Source of the DNA: Gymnopilus junonius
Taxonomy: Eukaryota; Basidiomycota; Agaricomycetes; Agaricales; Galerinaceae
Assembly: GCA_015501075.1 (NCBI GenBank)
Contig: JADNYJ010000001.1
Location: 1,178,001-1,242,000, forward strand
Direction: 5' to 3'
Length of the DNA stretch: 64,000 bases
A model generated the notes under the pieces. That model did no database searches. It was not told where the DNA came from and saw nothing but the letters and a program-made list of their open reading frames with translations. The position numbers and the translations under genes were made by a program. How positions within the stretch are numbered: position 1 is the first letter of the stretch; each line of letters opens with the position of its first letter. Of the stretch, positions 61,945 to 64,000 are shown piece by piece.

Positions 61945-64000
61945 ATGCTTTCCTTATGGACAAGCACTCTTTTCTTTAATTTCGCACCTTTGCTTCTTAC
62001 AATACTTCAAGGCGCATCGGCCGCACCTACGGACGGTGAGTAACCATGATTTCTCACTATTGCACACCATTGAAAGCAAACGTCCTTCCAGTACCATCTG
62101 CTGCTTCTTTCTACATACCCTCAATACCCCACATTCACCAGTATGCGGACCATCCACTCACCATGTTCGGCGGACACCTGTCTGCTGATCCAAATCTGGC
62201 CTCTGCATCTAAGACGGACGTTACACCTCACATATATTTCTTTATGGTCAAAAACAGACGAACAGCGGATAGGGAGAGGATAGTGTTCTGGTTTAATGTA
62301 GGTTTTTTCTCCGTCCTTGCACTTCCTCGCATAATAATGTCAAAATAGGGGGGTCCAGGATGTTCCTCTTTTGATGGCGCTATGATGGAGGTTGGGCCAT
62401 GGCGGTGGGATGGGAAGTCAGAACATGACTTTTACGTGAAAGAAGGAGGCTGGGAAGAATATTCAACTGTTGTGTTCGGTATGCCGCCTTCATTGTCTTT
62501 CCGCTATAATATGCGGTCTGAACACGTATAGTGGATCAACCTGCCGGGACGGGTTTCTCGTACACCAGTACGGAAAAATATATCCATACTATGGATGTGG
62601 TGGGTTATTTAGTTCTGCAAGCTTTCTGCCGTAGCTCAATTTTGTTTCGTGTAGGCGCAAAGTCAGTTCCTCCAGTTCCTCCGAAATTTCTACCAAGTCT
62701 TCCCGGAATATAAAAACGTCGACGTACGTAGCCATATCGTCCCTTTGCACTTGTATTTCTAAGTCCGTCGCTCTAGACATACTTTGCTGGCGAAAGTTTC
62801 GCTGGCCAATGGATACCTTACTACGGTCAGTGCTTTCGCGACGACATCAAAATTATATCTAACTTTCATTATTTATAGCCGACGCCGTGTTAAATTCTAC
62901 TCTGAATGTCCCTTTCAAAGGCGTAGCCATAGGAAACGGCTGGATAGACTCCAAACACCAATACCCGTCTTACATGGAATACGCTCTAAAAACCGCTTTA
63001 TTCGAGGAACCTGACCCTGTGAGTAAACTCTAGTTTCTTAAGACATACCATCCTTATGCACATTTGCTTTAGGGCTATAAAGATGTCAAAGAGAAACTGG
63101 ATGCCTGCGTTGCCCACCTACAGTCCATAAACGACAACCCGATGCTCATCGAGGTTTGTCAGGCTGTCCTTCGAGCCGTCATGAAAGTCAGATCACGAGT
63201 GTAGACTATCATAGTTTTCTGCCTTTCGATCATGCATTTTAATGATTTTTTATAGTGTCAACGGAAAGCACATGTGCATAAACATCTATGACATTCGACT
63301 TGAAGACACTGCACCTGCTTGTGGCATGAACTGGCCACCGGAAATGCCGCAGATCACAAACTTCCTTGGAGTAGGTTTATGCGTATCTCTTCATCATGAA
63401 AATAATCTTAAAATTGATTGCAGCGTCCCGAAGTGGTGAAAGCTTTGCACGCAGAAGCGCATCCCGGAAGTTGGCGAGAATGCCGCACTGACGTCCATCT
63501 GGCTTTTCATGAAACGACCTCAGAGTCGTCTAGCAGTGTCCTTCCTCGCGTCCTTTCAAAAATTCCAGTGTTGATTTTTGCAGGCGACCAAGATTTAATT
63601 TGTAATTATATTGGGTTAGAAAATATGATTAGGTCTTTGACGTGGAACGGAGGCACTGGCCTCGGGGTAAGTCTTCAATTCTTGAGAAACAAGAGTTGTT
63701 GGTAAATTGACTCCTGTTGCAAACAGACTGTTCAAACACAATCGTGGGCTGTGAATTCAGTTCCAGCAGGAACGTGGGTAGCATCTAGGAACTTAACCTA
63801 CGTGAAGGCGAGTGCTTTTATGGAGCCGCTTTTTCTATCTTCTGATAACATTTTGATAGATCTTCAATGGTTCTCACATGGCACCATGGGATGTACCCCA
63901 TGTAACGCACGACATGATGCTTCGCTTTATGGGCATGAACTTCTCTGCAATCGTCGACGGCTCTGCGAGAATCCCCAGCACAATCGGGAACGAAGTCAAA
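61945..64000 (+). CDS. KEX1: pheromone-processing carboxypeptidase KEX1, 5' part
   Basis: Twelve exons are visible (61945-62035, 62092-62297, 62349-62478, 62532-62599, 62655-62723, 62777-62825, 62879-63018, 63073-63200, 63256-63370, 63424-63666, 63727-63807, 63860 to the window end). A signal peptide ([11 protein letters not shown]) is followed by the S10 serine carboxypeptidase domain: [31 protein letters not shown], the catalytic Ser in [16 protein letters not shown], the KEX1 hallmark [19 protein letters not shown], the Asp in [13 protein letters not shown] and the His in [12 protein letters not shown]. It trims C-terminal Lys/Arg after Kex2 cleavage in the trans-Golgi. The transmembrane part lies beyond the window. 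The intron at 63808-63859 has a GC donor (aag|gcgagt). The exon 8/9 junction is the least certain. Confidence 0.93.

Overview
The window is nuclear DNA of a filamentous basidiomycete, most likely a mushroom-forming Agaricomycete. The evidence is dense spliceosomal introns of about 45-70 nt in nearly every gene, GT-AG junctions with short exons, intergenic gaps of a few hundred bases, and a gene set typical of that group: sedolisin-type secreted peptidases, the Uds1 'up-regulated during septation' family, UPF0652/DUF2009, an MDM34 ERMES subunit, a KEX1 carboxypeptidase and a prodomain metacaspase. There is no operon structure. I see no transposon, CRISPR array or virus-like gene. The genus cannot be named from the sequence alone.

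Layout. 1-10 kb: the 3' end of an unrecognised gene, a HCA59/Tls1 splicing-factor gene, then three minus-strand genes (sedolisin, Pho80-like cyclin, second sedolisin). 11-20 kb: eIF3m, a B-box/DUF2009 protein, a STIMATE-like ER/vacuole membrane protein, and Sec18/NSF divergent from it. 20-28 kb: protein phosphatase inhibitor 2 (Glc8), MTD1 (folate), ORM (sphingolipid control), and a large Virilizer/Vir1-like protein of the m6A writer complex. 29-38 kb: a CorA/Alr Mg2+ transporter, two tRNA-Arg(UCU) genes, a Uds1 coiled-coil protein, and MDM34 divergent from it. 39-50 kb: a KDM5/Lid2 histone demethylase and a metacaspase. 50-58 kb: a Cdc4/Fbw7-type F-box WD40 protein, GPI inositol-deacylase Bst1 and a 14-3-3 protein. 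60-64 kb: a membrane-anchored thioredoxin-like secretory protein and the 5' part of KEX1, cut by the window end.

Most genes are conserved housekeeping functions: translation, vesicle fusion, ER quality and lipid control, organelle contacts, chromatin and cell cycle. No pathway cluster is evident. The tandem sedolisins are the only clear local gene duplication.

The most notable observations are structural. (1) The metacaspase prodomain is encoded by an exact 84-bp tandem repeat in which every unit is one 33-nt exon plus one 51-nt intron, and the same gene has very small exons, including an 11-nt one and a 25-nt one carrying the catalytic Cys. (2) At least six conserved reading frames are broken by single missing bases (Sec18, Vir1, Uds1 three or four times, possibly MDM34), all in the same direction and mostly at homopolymers, which points to assembly error rather than gene decay. 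(3) Four introns are best explained with GC-AG borders. (4) The start codons of Uds1 and MDM34 lie only 37 bp apart, with a telobox-like ccctaaccctaac motif between them.
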